A stretch of DNA of 45,042 nucleotides from JANNWF01 sp052390415 (GTDB lineage: Bacteria > Pseudomonadota > Gammaproteobacteria > Xanthomonadales > Xanthomonadaceae). Position 1 is the stretch's first letter, and each line of letters begins with the position of its first letter. Shown here in pieces: positions 32,865 through 42,311 of the stretch. The notes under the pieces are model-generated. The model ran no database searches. It had not been told where the DNA came from and worked only from the letters and a program-made list of their open reading frames with translations. The stretch is taken from NCBI GenBank assembly GCA_052390415.1, contig JBQTGY010000009.1, forward strand, positions 1-45,042, written 5' to 3'. Both the position numbers and the translations under genes were made by a program.

Positions 32865-33827
32865 TCACTCCCCCACAAACCCCCTGATTGCCGCCGCCGT
32901 CTCCACCGGCCGCTCCATCATCGGCATGTGATTGCAACCCTCCAGCAACACCGTCCGGGTGTCGGCAATCCGGCCGGCGTAACGACGCGCGGCGCTGAGG
33001 TCGATGATGCGGTCATCACGACACCACAGCAGAAGGGTGGGGGCAGCGATCGAGATGGCTTCGATGCCGGGCTGCAGGGCCTCGTCGCGCCTGGCAATGC
33101 GGTCCAGCACTTCACGCTCGAAGGGTTGGTCGGCTATCCGGCGTTGGATGAAGGCACGGTCCGCCGGCCACGGCACCCACGGTGGTTGCTCGAAAACCAG
33201 ACCCAATTGTCGGTCCAGCGTGGCGCGATCCGAGACCTCGAAAGGATGCTCACCACGGGCCACCGCACGGCTGAAGTCATTGTCATCAAATCGCACGCCG
33301 GCGGCATCGAGCAACACCAGTTTGGAAACCAGTTCTGGGTAGCGCGCCGCGACCAAAGCGGCGATGCCACCTCCCATCGAGTGTCCGACCAACGTCAGTG
33401 GCCCGCCGCCGGTGGGTTGCTGACGCAGCCATGCGGCCAGTCGTTCGGCCTGTGCCGAAAAACCATAATCAAGCCCCGATTTGCGTTCACTTTCACCCCA
33501 ACCGGGTAGATCCGGCGCGATCACCTGATGTTGCTGCGTTAGTGCAGCGAACATCGGCAGCCAGTTTTCCTTGCTGCCGGTGAAGCCGTGCACCAGCACG
33601 ATGCGGTTGCCTGATCCAGCGCTCACCACCGACCAACGATGATCGGCGGCGACTTCCGTGGAGGCTTGCGCGCCGGCCAGCCAGCGCAATCGCGCGTACT
33701 CCGCTTGCAGAAACCAACCTGGACGCGCGAACGCCATCAGCAGAAAGCCAGCCAGCGCCAAGCCTGCCGCGACGAGGATGCGACGCCGCGAGCGGCTCTT
33801 TTGACGCGCGCGCGCGCGTCGGCTCAT
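32865..33827 (-). CDS. Alpha/beta-hydrolase, membrane-anchored
   Basis: 320 residues. A basic N-terminus is followed by one hydrophobic helix (about 17-36, an anchor or uncleaved signal), then an alpha/beta-hydrolase domain. Oxyanion-hole segment VLVHGFTGSKENW (residues 77-89), nucleophile elbow GHSMGG with Ser150, acid Asp271 or Asp272 in LLLWCRDDRIID and His300 in EGCNHMP form a full catalytic triad. The start codon overlaps the stop of the upstream M1 peptidase gene (ATGA), so the two are cotranscribed and coupled. It resembles lipases/esterases of the AbhD6/MhpC type; the substrate is unknown. Confidence 0.9.
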   Translation of the reverse strand: MSRRARARQKSRSRRRILVAAGLALAGFLLMAFARPGWFLQAEYARLRWLAGAQASTEVAADHRWSVVSAGSGNRIVLVHGFTGSKENWLPMFAALTQQHQVIAPDLPGWGESERKSGLDYGFSAQAERLAAWLRQQPTGGGPLTLVGHSMGGGIAALVAARYPELVSKLVLLDAAGVRFDDNDFSRAVARGEHPFEVSDRATLDRQLGLVFEQPPWVPWPADRAFIQRRIADQPFEREVLDRIARRDEALQPGIEAISIAAPTLLLWCRDDRIIDLSAARRYAGRIADTRTVLLEGCNHMPMMERPVETAAAIRGFVGE

Positions 33828-35737
33828 GATTCTTCTTCGACGGGTTTGTTCTTGTCGGACGCGCTGGGTGTGAGCTTGGCTTTCGCTGCACGAATGACTT
33901 CGGCCACCGACGCCGACGTAATCGGGTGATAGCCGCTACGCGCATCGGCAAACACCTTTTCAGCAAACTCCAAACCCTCCTTGGTAGCGACCAGCGCGTC
34001 GTAAATCGGCATCACCAACTTGCGTCGACCGATGCGTTTGAGGAAGTCAGCCATCGCTGGCCGCGCCTCAAAATAGCCGTTGCGTTCAGCCAAGGGATAC
34101 CAGCGTTGAGCGATCTCGCCGTTGTTGGTTCCAGTGAAGCGGAACTGGGCGTCGAGTTCGACCAAGCGCTCGCCGTCAATGGTCGGCGGCAGGCCCTCCA
34201 GAAAGCGCACCCATTCCTGGGTGATCCACTCGGCCGAATCAATCTGATTGGCGGCAATCTTGAACTCCAACCACCGCGTGCGGGCCGCGTCGACATTGGC
34301 AAAGCGCGGCGATTCACTGTTCGGCGCGGACTCGGGAATTCCTTCTCCGTTCAACCATTCCTCAAGCTCGACCTCGGTGACGGCGGTTGGCTCCAGCGGC
34401 AACAACTCGGCGCGCAGGAAACCGATGAAGTCGGTGCTGCTGGCGGTCTGGAACGCGTGCGCGTCGAACCAGCTTCGAATGAAGGCATCAAAACGCGCGC
34501 GACCGAAGCGCCCCTCCAGGAACATCAGAAACCACTGTCCTTTGATGTAGGCCACTTGGGTGAGCGCATCGTCGGGATCCAGCCCATGCATCGGCGGCAA
34601 CAGCAAACGCTGCTGCGCGGGTTCAAGCTCCTTCAGTTCGGCGCGCAGACCATTCTGCGAAATCATGTTCTCCATCGCTGCCTGCGGCTCACCGAACACG
34701 GCTTCGACGATGCGGTTCTCGACGTAGCTGGTGAAGCCTTCGTTGAGCCACATGTCTTTCCAACTGGCATTGGTCACCAGATTGCCCGACCACGAATGCG
34801 CCAGTTCGTGCGAGATCAGTGAAGCCAAACTCTTGTCGCCCACGATCACCGTCGGCGTGATGAAAGACAGCCGTGGGTTTTCCATGCCGCCGAACGGGAA
34901 CGAGGGTGGCAGGATGAGCAAGTCGTAGCGCTCCCAGCGATACGGTCCGTAAAGCGATTCGGCCACCTCGATCATCTTTTCGGTGTCGGTGAATTCGGCC
35001 ACGGCGGCGGCCACGGTGGACGGTTCAGCCCAGACACCAACGCGTGCCGATATCGGCGCAAACACCAGATCACCGGCAGCAATCGCCATCAGATAGGAGG
35101 AGATGGGTTGCCGCATGCGGAACACGTACTTGCCGTCGCGCGGCTCATCGGGCACGTTGTCGGCGCTCATCAACACCGCGAGTTGCGGGTCGGTTTGAAT
35201 GCTGGCGCTGTAGGTGAAACGCACGCCGGGCGTGTCCTGAAGCGGCAACCAGGAGCGCGCATGAATGGCCTGCGACTGGCTGAACAAGAATGGATGTTTT
35301 TTGCCAGCGGTGAGGGCGGGCTCCAACCATTGCAAGCCGGACGCCTGCGGAGACGTCTGATAGCGAATGCGCACGGTCGGGTAGGCACGCCGCATCGAGA
35401 TGGACAGCTTCTGACCAAAAATGGGGTCGCGTTTGTCCAGCTTGAAATCAAGCTTGCGCCAGCCACCGTCGGCGCGTTTGCCGAGCACCTTTTCGATGGT
35501 CAGGTCGCGGGTATCAAGTACCAAGGTGCGATAGCGGCGATCCTTCCATTCCAGCGCCAGGTCCACGCTGCCGCGCAGCACCTTGTGCTCGAAATCGAGT
35601 GTGAGATCGAGGCCGATGTCGCGAATGACGACCTTGTCTGGCTCGGCGTAGGAATGTTCGTCGCCGCGGCGCGGATCTTCGGCGGCGCTGGCGGCAGCTG
35701 CAATCAGGAATACGAATAGAAGGGCAATCAACCGCAT
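33824..35737 (-). CDS. M1-family zinc aminopeptidase, secreted
   Basis: 637 residues. Signal peptide at 1-18 (LIALLFVFLIAAAASA). The N-terminal beta domain is followed by the exopeptidase motif GGMEN (283-287), the zinc site HELAH (310-314) and Glu333 in NEGF, exactly 18 residues after the second His, as in M1 enzymes. A helical C-terminal domain of about 190 residues, like leukotriene-A4-hydrolase, follows. The likely role is removing N-terminal residues from peptides in the periplasm. It overlaps the alpha/beta hydrolase by four bases. The tail is basic and acidic (DKNKPVEEES). Confidence 0.95.
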   Translation of the reverse strand: MRLIALLFVFLIAAAASAAEDPRRGDEHSYAEPDKVVIRDIGLDLTLDFEHKVLRGSVDLALEWKDRRYRTLVLDTRDLTIEKVLGKRADGGWRKLDFKLDKRDPIFGQKLSISMRRAYPTVRIRYQTSPQASGLQWLEPALTAGKKHPFLFSQSQAIHARSWLPLQDTPGVRFTYSASIQTDPQLAVLMSADNVPDEPRDGKYVFRMRQPISSYLMAIAAGDLVFAPISARVGVWAEPSTVAAAVAEFTDTEKMIEVAESLYGPYRWERYDLLILPPSFPFGGMENPRLSFITPTVIVGDKSLASLISHELAHSWSGNLVTNASWKDMWLNEGFTSYVENRIVEAVFGEPQAAMENMISQNGLRAELKELEPAQQRLLLPPMHGLDPDDALTQVAYIKGQWFLMFLEGRFGRARFDAFIRSWFDAHAFQTASSTDFIGFLRAELLPLEPTAVTEVELEEWLNGEGIPESAPNSESPRFANVDAARTRWLEFKIAANQIDSAEWITQEWVRFLEGLPPTIDGERLVELDAQFRFTGTNNGEIAQRWYPLAERNGYFEARPAMADFLKRIGRRKLVMPIYDALVATKEGLEFAEKVFADARSGYHPITSASVAEVIRAAKAKLTPSASDKNKPVEEES

Positions 35738-35835
35738 CGCGTTTTGGCCTCGTGGGGACTGATGTGGAGTTTACGAGCTTGCATTTGTCGACGTCGGGCA
35801 GGTCATGACGCACCGGCCTGACGGTGCCACGGCTT

Positions 35836-35857
35836 GGCGGGTCGAGACCCGCCCTAC
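35836..35857. repeat. REP-like unit overlapping the DUF1631 stop codon
   Basis: GGCGGGTC-GA-GACCCGCC is a perfect hairpin followed by CTACG. It has the same plan as each arm at 103-172 (palindrome plus CTACG flank). The CTA at 35854-35856 is, on the minus strand, the TAG stop of the DUF1631 gene. Confidence 0.7.
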
Positions 35858-38520
35858 GCCGTTGTGGGTGTTGCACCGCTGCGCAATTGATCGAGCACTT
35901 GGGTCATCGCTCGATCAAACGCGCTGTCGGTCTGCCGCAGCGAGAGTTTGTTGTCGGCCATGAGCGCTGCCAATTCTTCCACCGACAGCGTGCACATGCG
36001 TAATCCGCGCCGGTTCACAAACAGCATGCGCGACGAAATGGGGCTGATCCAACTCAGCTTGGCCTGCTGAATCGAGCCATCGGCTTGCACAAACTCCACC
36101 CATGTCCCGACCGTGAGTTGTTTGACTTGTTCAATCAGTTCGGGAAGCGCGCGACTGGTGTCGGCGTCGAGCTTGATGTCGCCATCGATCACGGCCGAGG
36201 TTTTGGTCATCGCAGATGGTTCCGGCGCGGCGGAGACCAGTTCGAACTGCGGAGCTGACTCAACCGCCTCGACCGCGGCAGGCGCGTTGATGGGCGACAC
36301 AGATGCGGGCACTGCCGCTGCCGCCGCCACCTTGGGGTTGCTCGCTGCGACGGGCACCAGTGGCACCTGCGCGGACTGCGATCCAGCCCGTGCCGCAGCG
36401 TTGAGCGGCTCGGCACCTGTGGTCGGCAGCACAGCGGCAATCTGTTCGTGAGCAAGCTGTTCGAGCGCAAGCTGTTCGAGCGCAGGGGGTGACCCACGCT
36501 CGGGACGCTGCGCCGCCTCCACGGCAACTGGCGCTGGCACCGCCACTGGCACCGGTTTCGGCATCGATGCGCGCAGCGCTGCGATGACATCGGCCAGGGC
36601 GGTACGCGCGATGTCTTCGCCTTGGCCCGCGCTCATCATCGCCGGCAACAGTTGCTCGCCGAGGTCCAGAGGCGGTGGAGTCCCCGCCTCACATGCCAAC
36701 AACGCCATCCAGAGCTTGACGCCGGGCGCGCGCGCATCGCGAAAAGCGTCCGATTCGACACCGTCACGCAATGCCACCATGGTCAGATGATGCGTCCAGT
36801 CGCGTCGGAAGAAGTCGCCAATGGGTCGCGGCACTTGCCGTTTGCCGACCAGACTGTCGAGTTCCAGAGTCACTTCCAGCCGCGCTTCTTCCAAACGCTC
36901 GCGACCGCGCTGGGCCTCCGCGGCGCGCTGCTCAGCCAGACCAATGCGGCGGCGATGACGGCTGAGGAAGTCGCTGAATTCGGCCTCCGCAGCGGTGAAC
37001 ACCGCCACATCCTCTTCAAACGAATCGATCAAGCGCTCGCTGACCGAGAACACTTTGGTGAGCAGCTCGCGCTCCGCCGGGGCGTCACCCGCATTGCCAT
37101 CGCTGGATTCGGCGAGCAAGTTCAGCAGCCGCCGCGCGGGATGCAACTTGTGCGCGAACATGCGGCGATCAAGCAGGGCGACCTTAGCGTACGGCACGTA
37201 CAGACGCACCAGGCGCTCCCGCACTTCGCGACTGAAATGGCCCTGGTCAAGCAAGGTGTCGAAGAGCATGCCGACCATCGTCAGGCCCTGCTCGTCGTGC
37301 GCCTCCATCTGCGCGCCCGCTGGCGCGCGCCCCAGCGCGATCGCGGTGTTGACGATTTCACCGCGCAAGAGATTTACAAACTCGACCTGCCGATCGTCGA
37401 CAGCCGCCAATAGCGCCGCCGTCGGCTGCCGTTGTAATCGACTGAGCACGACCACCGCCGAAGCAGAGTCAATCTTCGGCGTTGCCGACTGCGTTTGCCC
37501 AGCATCGGGCTTGTTCAGTGCTGCCGGGCTGTTGCGCACGTTGCCGAGATAGGCGGCAAACATTTCGCGCATGGCTTCATAGACAGGATCAGGGCCCTCA
37601 TTGCCACCCATGCCTCCACCAAAGCCGGCTCCACCCGCCATGTCCATGGCATTGCTGGCGAAGAATGCAGCGTTGTCCATGTCTTGATTCGACAGGCTCT
37701 GACTGAAGACGCGTTGCGGCACCTGGTTATCGCCGCCATCCCAAGCCGCTGGTCCGCCGGGGCCGGGTCGGCCTGCGCCTGAACTGGCCGGCATCACCAT
37801 CCGTCGCGGCCGCATGCTTGGCTGGGTAATGACGATGCCGCGTGCCACCATCACTTTGCAAACCTCGTCGATCACCGCGCCCAGATCGCTGATCAACTGG
37901 CGCTCCAGATGCTTGAAAGCCACCAGCCGCCACTCGATTTTCTCCAATACCGGAGCCAGTGCGTCGCGCCAGCCGCGCGCGATCCGCAACGGCGAAAGTG
38001 GGGTGTCGACGATCGTCAGGTCAGGGCGCCCGGCCACCTGCGAGAGGCCACGCAACAAGCGTGCAAATGCGTCGGTGTGGCGGCGTTCCACCGCCGCGGC
38101 AAGCCGGTCACAGGTCAACTGTTCTTCGAGTACGTCGGAATCCAGCAGGCTGAATTCGAGATCCGGTGAGGCCGGGACATATTCATCGTCATCACCTTGG
38201 CGTGGCGGCTTGCCCAAGGCGACAAAACTCTCGCCAATGCGCTGTCCGACCGCGCCCTCAATCACCGAGCGCTGGCGACGCAGCTCACGCAGCGCGTCAA
38301 ACAACACTTGCTGAGAATTGCCGCCGGTTCCCTGCTGCCAGACATCAAACAGCGCGTCGTCGGTTTTCTCCATCACCTGCCCAAGCAAAGGCAGCAAGCG
38401 ACGTGTGGTCGCTATGCGAAGCTCGGCTAACAGGTGGGTGTCGATCATTTCAACTAAAGGGGCGACGCCGGTGAGCGTCGATGATCGCAGATCAATGGGT
38501 CCACGCGGAACCGATTGCAT
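35854..38520 (-). CDS. DUF1631 family protein
   Basis: 888 residues, cytosolic, no signal. DUF1631 (PF07793) covers most of the length: an N-terminal helical part (LLPLLGQVMEKTDDALFDV), a central LLRGEIVNTAIALG part and YVPYAKVALLDRRMFAHKLHPARRLLNLLAE-type helices (begin about residue 440). A variable Ala/Pro-rich linker (about 665-780) joins a C-terminal beta domain (VGTWVEFVQADGS, QAKLSWISPISSRMLFVNRRG) that resembles a PilZ-like barrel. Function is unknown; sometimes misannotated as thymidine phosphorylase. An internal ATG at 38448 could be the true start; neither start has a clear ribosome-binding site. The TAG stop is in a REP-like repeat. Confidence 0.88.
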   Translation of the reverse strand: MQSVPRGPIDLRSSTLTGVAPLVEMIDTHLLAELRIATTRRLLPLLGQVMEKTDDALFDVWQQGTGGNSQQVLFDALRELRRQRSVIEGAVGQRIGESFVALGKPPRQGDDDEYVPASPDLEFSLLDSDVLEEQLTCDRLAAAVERRHTDAFARLLRGLSQVAGRPDLTIVDTPLSPLRIARGWRDALAPVLEKIEWRLVAFKHLERQLISDLGAVIDEVCKVMVARGIVITQPSMRPRRMVMPASSGAGRPGPGGPAAWDGGDNQVPQRVFSQSLSNQDMDNAAFFASNAMDMAGGAGFGGGMGGNEGPDPVYEAMREMFAAYLGNVRNSPAALNKPDAGQTQSATPKIDSASAVVVLSRLQRQPTAALLAAVDDRQVEFVNLLRGEIVNTAIALGRAPAGAQMEAHDEQGLTMVGMLFDTLLDQGHFSREVRERLVRLYVPYAKVALLDRRMFAHKLHPARRLLNLLAESSDGNAGDAPAERELLTKVFSVSERLIDSFEEDVAVFTAAEAEFSDFLSRHRRRIGLAEQRAAEAQRGRERLEEARLEVTLELDSLVGKRQVPRPIGDFFRRDWTHHLTMVALRDGVESDAFRDARAPGVKLWMALLACEAGTPPPLDLGEQLLPAMMSAGQGEDIARTALADVIAALRASMPKPVPVAVPAPVAVEAAQRPERGSPPALEQLALEQLAHEQIAAVLPTTGAEPLNAAARAGSQSAQVPLVPVAASNPKVAAAAAVPASVSPINAPAAVEAVESAPQFELVSAAPEPSAMTKTSAVIDGDIKLDADTSRALPELIEQVKQLTVGTWVEFVQADGSIQQAKLSWISPISSRMLFVNRRGLRMCTLSVEELAALMADNKLSLRQTDSAFDRAMTQVLDQLRSGATPTTA

Positions 38521-38627
38521 TCAGTTTGTCGCCGTCCGTCACATGCCGAGACGGTGGCACCGGCGATCATCACAAAACTTGAACACTTGCGGCGCGCGCT
38601 GGCCGCTCTTGTGCGCTGCGGCCACCA

Positions 38628-39386
38628 TCACACGCGATAACCCGAGTGAATGGCAACGATGCCCGCAGAGAGGTTTCGGTAGTCGCAGCGAGCGAATCCC
38701 GCGTCGACCATCATCGTTTTCAATGCATCCTGCGCAGGGTGCTTGCGAATCGATTCGGCGAGATAGCGGTAACTGTCTGCATCGCCGGCAATCAGCCGCC
38801 CCAAGCGCGGCAGTACCTGCATGCCGTGAAAGTCATACAGCGGTCGAAACCACTCGGGTTTGACCTGCGAGAACTCCAGCACCAAGGCCCGTCCGCCGAC
38901 CTTCAGCACGCGTCGGAGTTCGGCGAGAGCAGCCGCTTTGTCGGTGACATTGCGCAAGCCGAATGCGATCGTTGCGATGTCGAAACTGCCATCCGCAAAC
39001 GGCAGCGCCTCGGCATTCACGCGCGTCCAATGCAAGCCTTGCACCAGACCACGATCCGTCAAACGGTCACGACCCACGCTGAGCATTTCTGCATTGATGT
39101 CAGCGACGACAATCTCGCCCGTTGTCCCCACGCGCGGATGCAACAAAGCGGCGATATCACCCGTGCCGCCGGCCAGATCCAGCACCCGGTCACCGCGCTT
39201 GACGCCGCAAGTCGCAACGAAATAGCGCTTCCACACCCGATGCAAACCCAGGCTCATCAGGTCGTTCATCAGGTCGTACTTCCGTGCCACCGAGCTGAAT
39301 ACCTGCCCGACGAGCTTCTGCTTGTCGGCGCGGGCAACTTGGCGAAAGCCGAAGTCGGCGGTGGATGGCTCGTTGGGTTTGTTCAT
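38628..39386 (-). CDS. ubiE: UbiE, quinone C-methyltransferase
   Basis: 252 residues. SAM-dependent class I methyltransferase of ubiquinone (and menaquinone) biosynthesis. The family start TADFGFRQVARADKQKLVGQVF, motif I VLDLAGGTGDIAALL (about 68-82), AEALPFADGSFD, IATIAFGLRNVTD and the late ARCDYRNLSAGIVAIH end are all intact. Length matches E. coli UbiE (251). It lies between DUF1631 and agmatinase genes on the same strand, 29 bases from the latter; no other ubi gene is in the window. Confidence 0.98.
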   Translation of the reverse strand: MNKPNEPSTADFGFRQVARADKQKLVGQVFSSVARKYDLMNDLMSLGLHRVWKRYFVATCGVKRGDRVLDLAGGTGDIAALLHPRVGTTGEIVVADINAEMLSVGRDRLTDRGLVQGLHWTRVNAEALPFADGSFDIATIAFGLRNVTDKAAALAELRRVLKVGGRALVLEFSQVKPEWFRPLYDFHGMQVLPRLGRLIAGDADSYRYLAESIRKHPAQDALKTMMVDAGFARCDYRNLSAGIVAIHSGYRV

Positions 39387-39415
39387 GACCTCATTCTCAT
39401 CGGGAAATTATCGCA

Positions 39416-40411
39416 TCACCCTGCGAGTCCACACCCAGCGAGTCCACGATTGGCAAAACGCGAGGCAACCGCGCAGAGCAGCTCCTGCGCCATCGAAGCG
39501 GCCGCCAAGGCGGTAATCCCGGCGTGGTCATACACCGGCGCGACTTCAACCACATCGATGCCACGCATATCGAGCCCCGCCAACCCACGCAACAAGCGCT
39601 GCGCTTCGGCGGTGGTGAATCCGCCAACGACCGGCGTGCCCGTGCCCGGCGCAAACGCCGGCTCCAGAAAATCGATGTCGAAGCTGACGTAACAGGGCCT
39701 GGCGCCAACCCGTTCATGGATGGCATCAATGCAGGCCTGGATGCCGTTGGCATGCATCCAGCGTGCGCTCAGTACCTGATAGCCATGTGTCTCCGGATTG
39801 TGTGTTCGCATGCCAAGCTGGATCGAGCAGTTGGGATCGACCAGGCCCAGTCTGGCGGCATGGAAAAACATGGTGCCGTGATCGATGCGACCGTCGTCAT
39901 CACTCCAGGTGTCGGAATGGGCGTCGAAATGCACCAACGCCAGCGGGCCGTGTTTGGCAGCCAGAGCATGCAGCACCGGAAAGCTGACGAAATGATCGCC
40001 ACCCAGGGTGAGCGGCATCACACCGGCTTCCACCAGCGGCTGGAAGGCGGCCATGATGGTTTCAGGGACGTCGGCCGGGCGGCCGCTGTCGAACCAGACG
40101 TCGCCATAGTCGATCACCGCCAGCCGATCAAATGGATCGAAGTCCCATGCGTCGGGTTTGGCCCAGGCCAGCATCGTCGATGCCTCACGTACCGCCCGTG
40201 GCCCGAAGCGGCTACCCGGTCGGTGGGTGGTGGCAAGGTCAAATGGCACGCCGACGACGGCTACATCGATGCCAGTCAAATCGCGTGAATATGGGCGGCG
40301 CATGAAGCTGAGCGCACCCGAATAGGTGGGCTCGGCGACGGTCCCATAGGGCGAATCGCGAGTGAAGGCGAGATCGGTGCGTTGCGGATGGATGGTATGC
40401 GTGGATGTCAT
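39416..40411 (-). CDS. speB: Agmatinase
   Basis: 331 residues from the ATG at 40411, chosen over an ATG at 40441 because a GGAG motif lies about 9 bases upstream of it. Hydrolyses agmatine to putrescine plus urea with a binuclear manganese centre. Ureohydrolase motifs are all present: LGGDHFVSF, HFDAHSDTW and SFDIDFLEPAFAPGTGTP. Family start motif VVGVPFDLATTHRPGSRFGP is also seen. Slightly longer than E. coli SpeB (306), with an N-terminal extension of about 30 residues. A role in polyamine supply or arginine/agmatine use fits the nearby PuuR/PuuC-like genes. Confidence 0.95.
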   Translation of the reverse strand: MTSTHTIHPQRTDLAFTRDSPYGTVAEPTYSGALSFMRRPYSRDLTGIDVAVVGVPFDLATTHRPGSRFGPRAVREASTMLAWAKPDAWDFDPFDRLAVIDYGDVWFDSGRPADVPETIMAAFQPLVEAGVMPLTLGGDHFVSFPVLHALAAKHGPLALVHFDAHSDTWSDDDGRIDHGTMFFHAARLGLVDPNCSIQLGMRTHNPETHGYQVLSARWMHANGIQACIDAIHERVGARPCYVSFDIDFLEPAFAPGTGTPVVGGFTTAEAQRLLRGLAGLDMRGIDVVEVAPVYDHAGITALAAASMAQELLCAVASRFANRGLAGCGLAG

Positions 40412-40951
40412 GGCGGTGGGCTCCGAAACGCCTGAGTCCACTCGTCATTTCACCGCCAGCGTGGCGCGGTTGCCGGGACGAGAGTCACCGGTGTGGCTTG
40501 CTTAAATTGCTCGGCTCTCAGGGAGAGCAAAGCACCATCTTCAACGCGGAGGCGCAGAGAACGCAGAGGAGCACGGGAAGAGATTTGAACGCAATTGGGT
40601 CCGCCGGTGATCCACCAACACTTGGCAACCTCATACCGGCGAAAGCCCACTGCTGTCAGGGGGAGAACCGAACGGCACACTTGCGAAACCGAACAACAAA
40701 GCGTCGTTCCCGCGAAGGCGGGAACCCAGTGACTTGAATGCCACAAGGCACTGGGCCCCCGCCTTCGCGGGGGCGACAAGATTTGGCATCAACCACCTGC
40801 GATCACCCTTCCTCCGCAAAGCATTCGATTGACGATTTCCCCGGACTGACGTGGGCGAAAGCCGGAATGACGAAACTCTCTTTGCGCTTCCCTGCGTTTC
40901 TCCGCGCCTCCGCGCCTCCGCGTTGAAACGGTTGCTCTGCCGCTCTCGCAC
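40412..40951. repeat. 540-base intergenic gap filled with nested repeats
   Basis: Outer layer: a TTCAACGCGGAGGCG motif at 40540-40554 with an inverted copy at 40912-40926. Middle layer: GTCATTCCGGCGAAAGCC-type REP pieces at about 40630-40655 and 40845-40875, inverted. Inner layer: an imperfect 29-bp inverted repeat at 40703-40731 and 40749-40777 (25 of 29 bases pair, several mismatches are compensating). I see no gene or RNA gene here. Such nesting suggests repeated insertion of repeats into one another. Confidence 0.75.
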
Positions 40952-42067
40952 TTACCCCAAGGCCTGCGTCGCCGCCACGTATTCGTAACCCAGATCGCGG
41001 GCGACAGCCTCGAACGTGATCTTGCCGGCGTGCACGTTCAATCCATTGCGCAAATGTTCGTCTTCCATCATCGCCCGTCGCGCGCCCTTGTTCGCCAGCT
41101 GCAGAGCAAACGGCAAGGTCGCGTTGGTCAGCGCAAATGTGGAGGTGCGGGCGACACCGCCGGGCATGTTGGCGACGCAGTAGTGAATGATGCCGTCGAC
41201 TTCATAAGTTGGAGTCTGATGGGTGGTCGCTTTGGAGGTCTCGAAGCAGCCGCCTTGATCGATCGCCACATCGACCAGCACCGAACCCGGCTTCATCAGG
41301 CTCAACTGAGCGCGGCTGATCAACTTGGGCGCGGCCGCGCCAGGAATCAGCACCGCACCAATCACCAGGTCCGAATAGGACAGCCGCTCTTCGATCGCGT
41401 CGAGGGTGGAATAAATGGTGGTGATCTTGTCGCCATACAACTCGTCCAGATACTTCAAGCGATCCAGCGAACGATCCAGAATGGTGACCCGCGCATTCAA
41501 TCCCATCGCCATGCGCGCGGCATTGATGCCGACCACGCCGCCGCCGATCACCAGCACCTCGGCCGGGACCACGCCGGGTACGCCACCGAGCAGCACGCCC
41601 GATCCGCCTTGCGCTTTCTCGAGCGCATGCGCGCCAGCCTGAATCGACATGCGGCCAGCGACTTCGCTCATTGGTGCCAACAACGGCAATCCGCCCTTGC
41701 GGTCAGTCACGGTTTCATAAGCAATCGCCGTGCAGCCGGACTTCACCAGGGCGGCGGTCTGGTCCGGATCGGGAGCCAGATGCAAGTAGGTATAGAGAAC
41801 CTGACCTTCACGCAGCATCGCGCACTCGACCGGCTGCGGCTCCTTGACCTTGATGATCATTTCGGCGCGGGCAAAGATCTCGGCTGCGGTGTCGACGATC
41901 TGTGCGCCGACCTTCTCGTACATCTCGTCGGTCAGCCCGATCGACTTGCCGCCGCTACGCTGCACCAGCACCTGGTGGCCGTGGCCAATCAGCTCGCGCG
42001 CGCCCGCCGGAGTCAGGCCGATGCGGTATTCGTGGTTCTTGATCTCTTTGGGTACGCCGACAAGCAT
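40952..42067 (-). CDS. ald: Alanine dehydrogenase
   Basis: 371 residues, the normal length. NAD-dependent reversible deamination of L-alanine to pyruvate and ammonia. The start MLVGVPKEIKNHEYRIGLTP, the Lys of MIIKVKEPQ (about residue 74) and the His of TYLHLAPDP (about 96) are the catalytic residues. The Rossmann fold has VIGGGVVGINAARMA (about 173-187), and VDVAIDQGGCFETS is the typical late motif. It is the rightmost minus-strand gene and its 5' end faces the divergent regulatory region with the PuuR-like gene. Confidence 0.98.
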   Translation of the reverse strand: MLVGVPKEIKNHEYRIGLTPAGARELIGHGHQVLVQRSGGKSIGLTDEMYEKVGAQIVDTAAEIFARAEMIIKVKEPQPVECAMLREGQVLYTYLHLAPDPDQTAALVKSGCTAIAYETVTDRKGGLPLLAPMSEVAGRMSIQAGAHALEKAQGGSGVLLGGVPGVVPAEVLVIGGGVVGINAARMAMGLNARVTILDRSLDRLKYLDELYGDKITTIYSTLDAIEERLSYSDLVIGAVLIPGAAAPKLISRAQLSLMKPGSVLVDVAIDQGGCFETSKATTHQTPTYEVDGIIHYCVANMPGGVARTSTFALTNATLPFALQLANKGARRAMMEDEHLRNGLNVHAGKITFEAVARDLGYEYVAATQALG

Positions 42068-42311
42068 GGCTGCGCTCTCGATTGGGTGGTTGAGCTGGTG
42101 GGATCAGTGGGACGTCAGTTCGATGTCTGAGGCCGGCATTATCACGCGTCTGCAGTCGTCGCGCAGAAGGTGCGCCGCGTTGAATAAACTTTACAACGCT
42201 CGGCGCGCTGTCGCATTCTCGGCGTCCAATTGAGGCTTCCGTTCAATATCTGCTAGCAACGTGACGGGTTCTACCCAGTTATCGCGCTGTGTTTGGGAGA
42301 CTTCGCAATCG
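42068..42311. promoter_or_regulatory. Divergent intergenic region with an imperfect palindrome
   Basis: This 244-base gap lies between ald (minus) and the XRE-cupin gene (plus). An imperfect inverted repeat GCGCC-GCGTTG (42172-42182) / CAACGC-TC-GGCGC (42194-42206) encloses an AT-rich core AATAAACTTTA and could be an operator for the adjacent regulator. A -10-like GATAAT on the minus strand (42139-42144) may serve ald. No convincing -35 box is seen for either gene. Confidence 0.4.
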
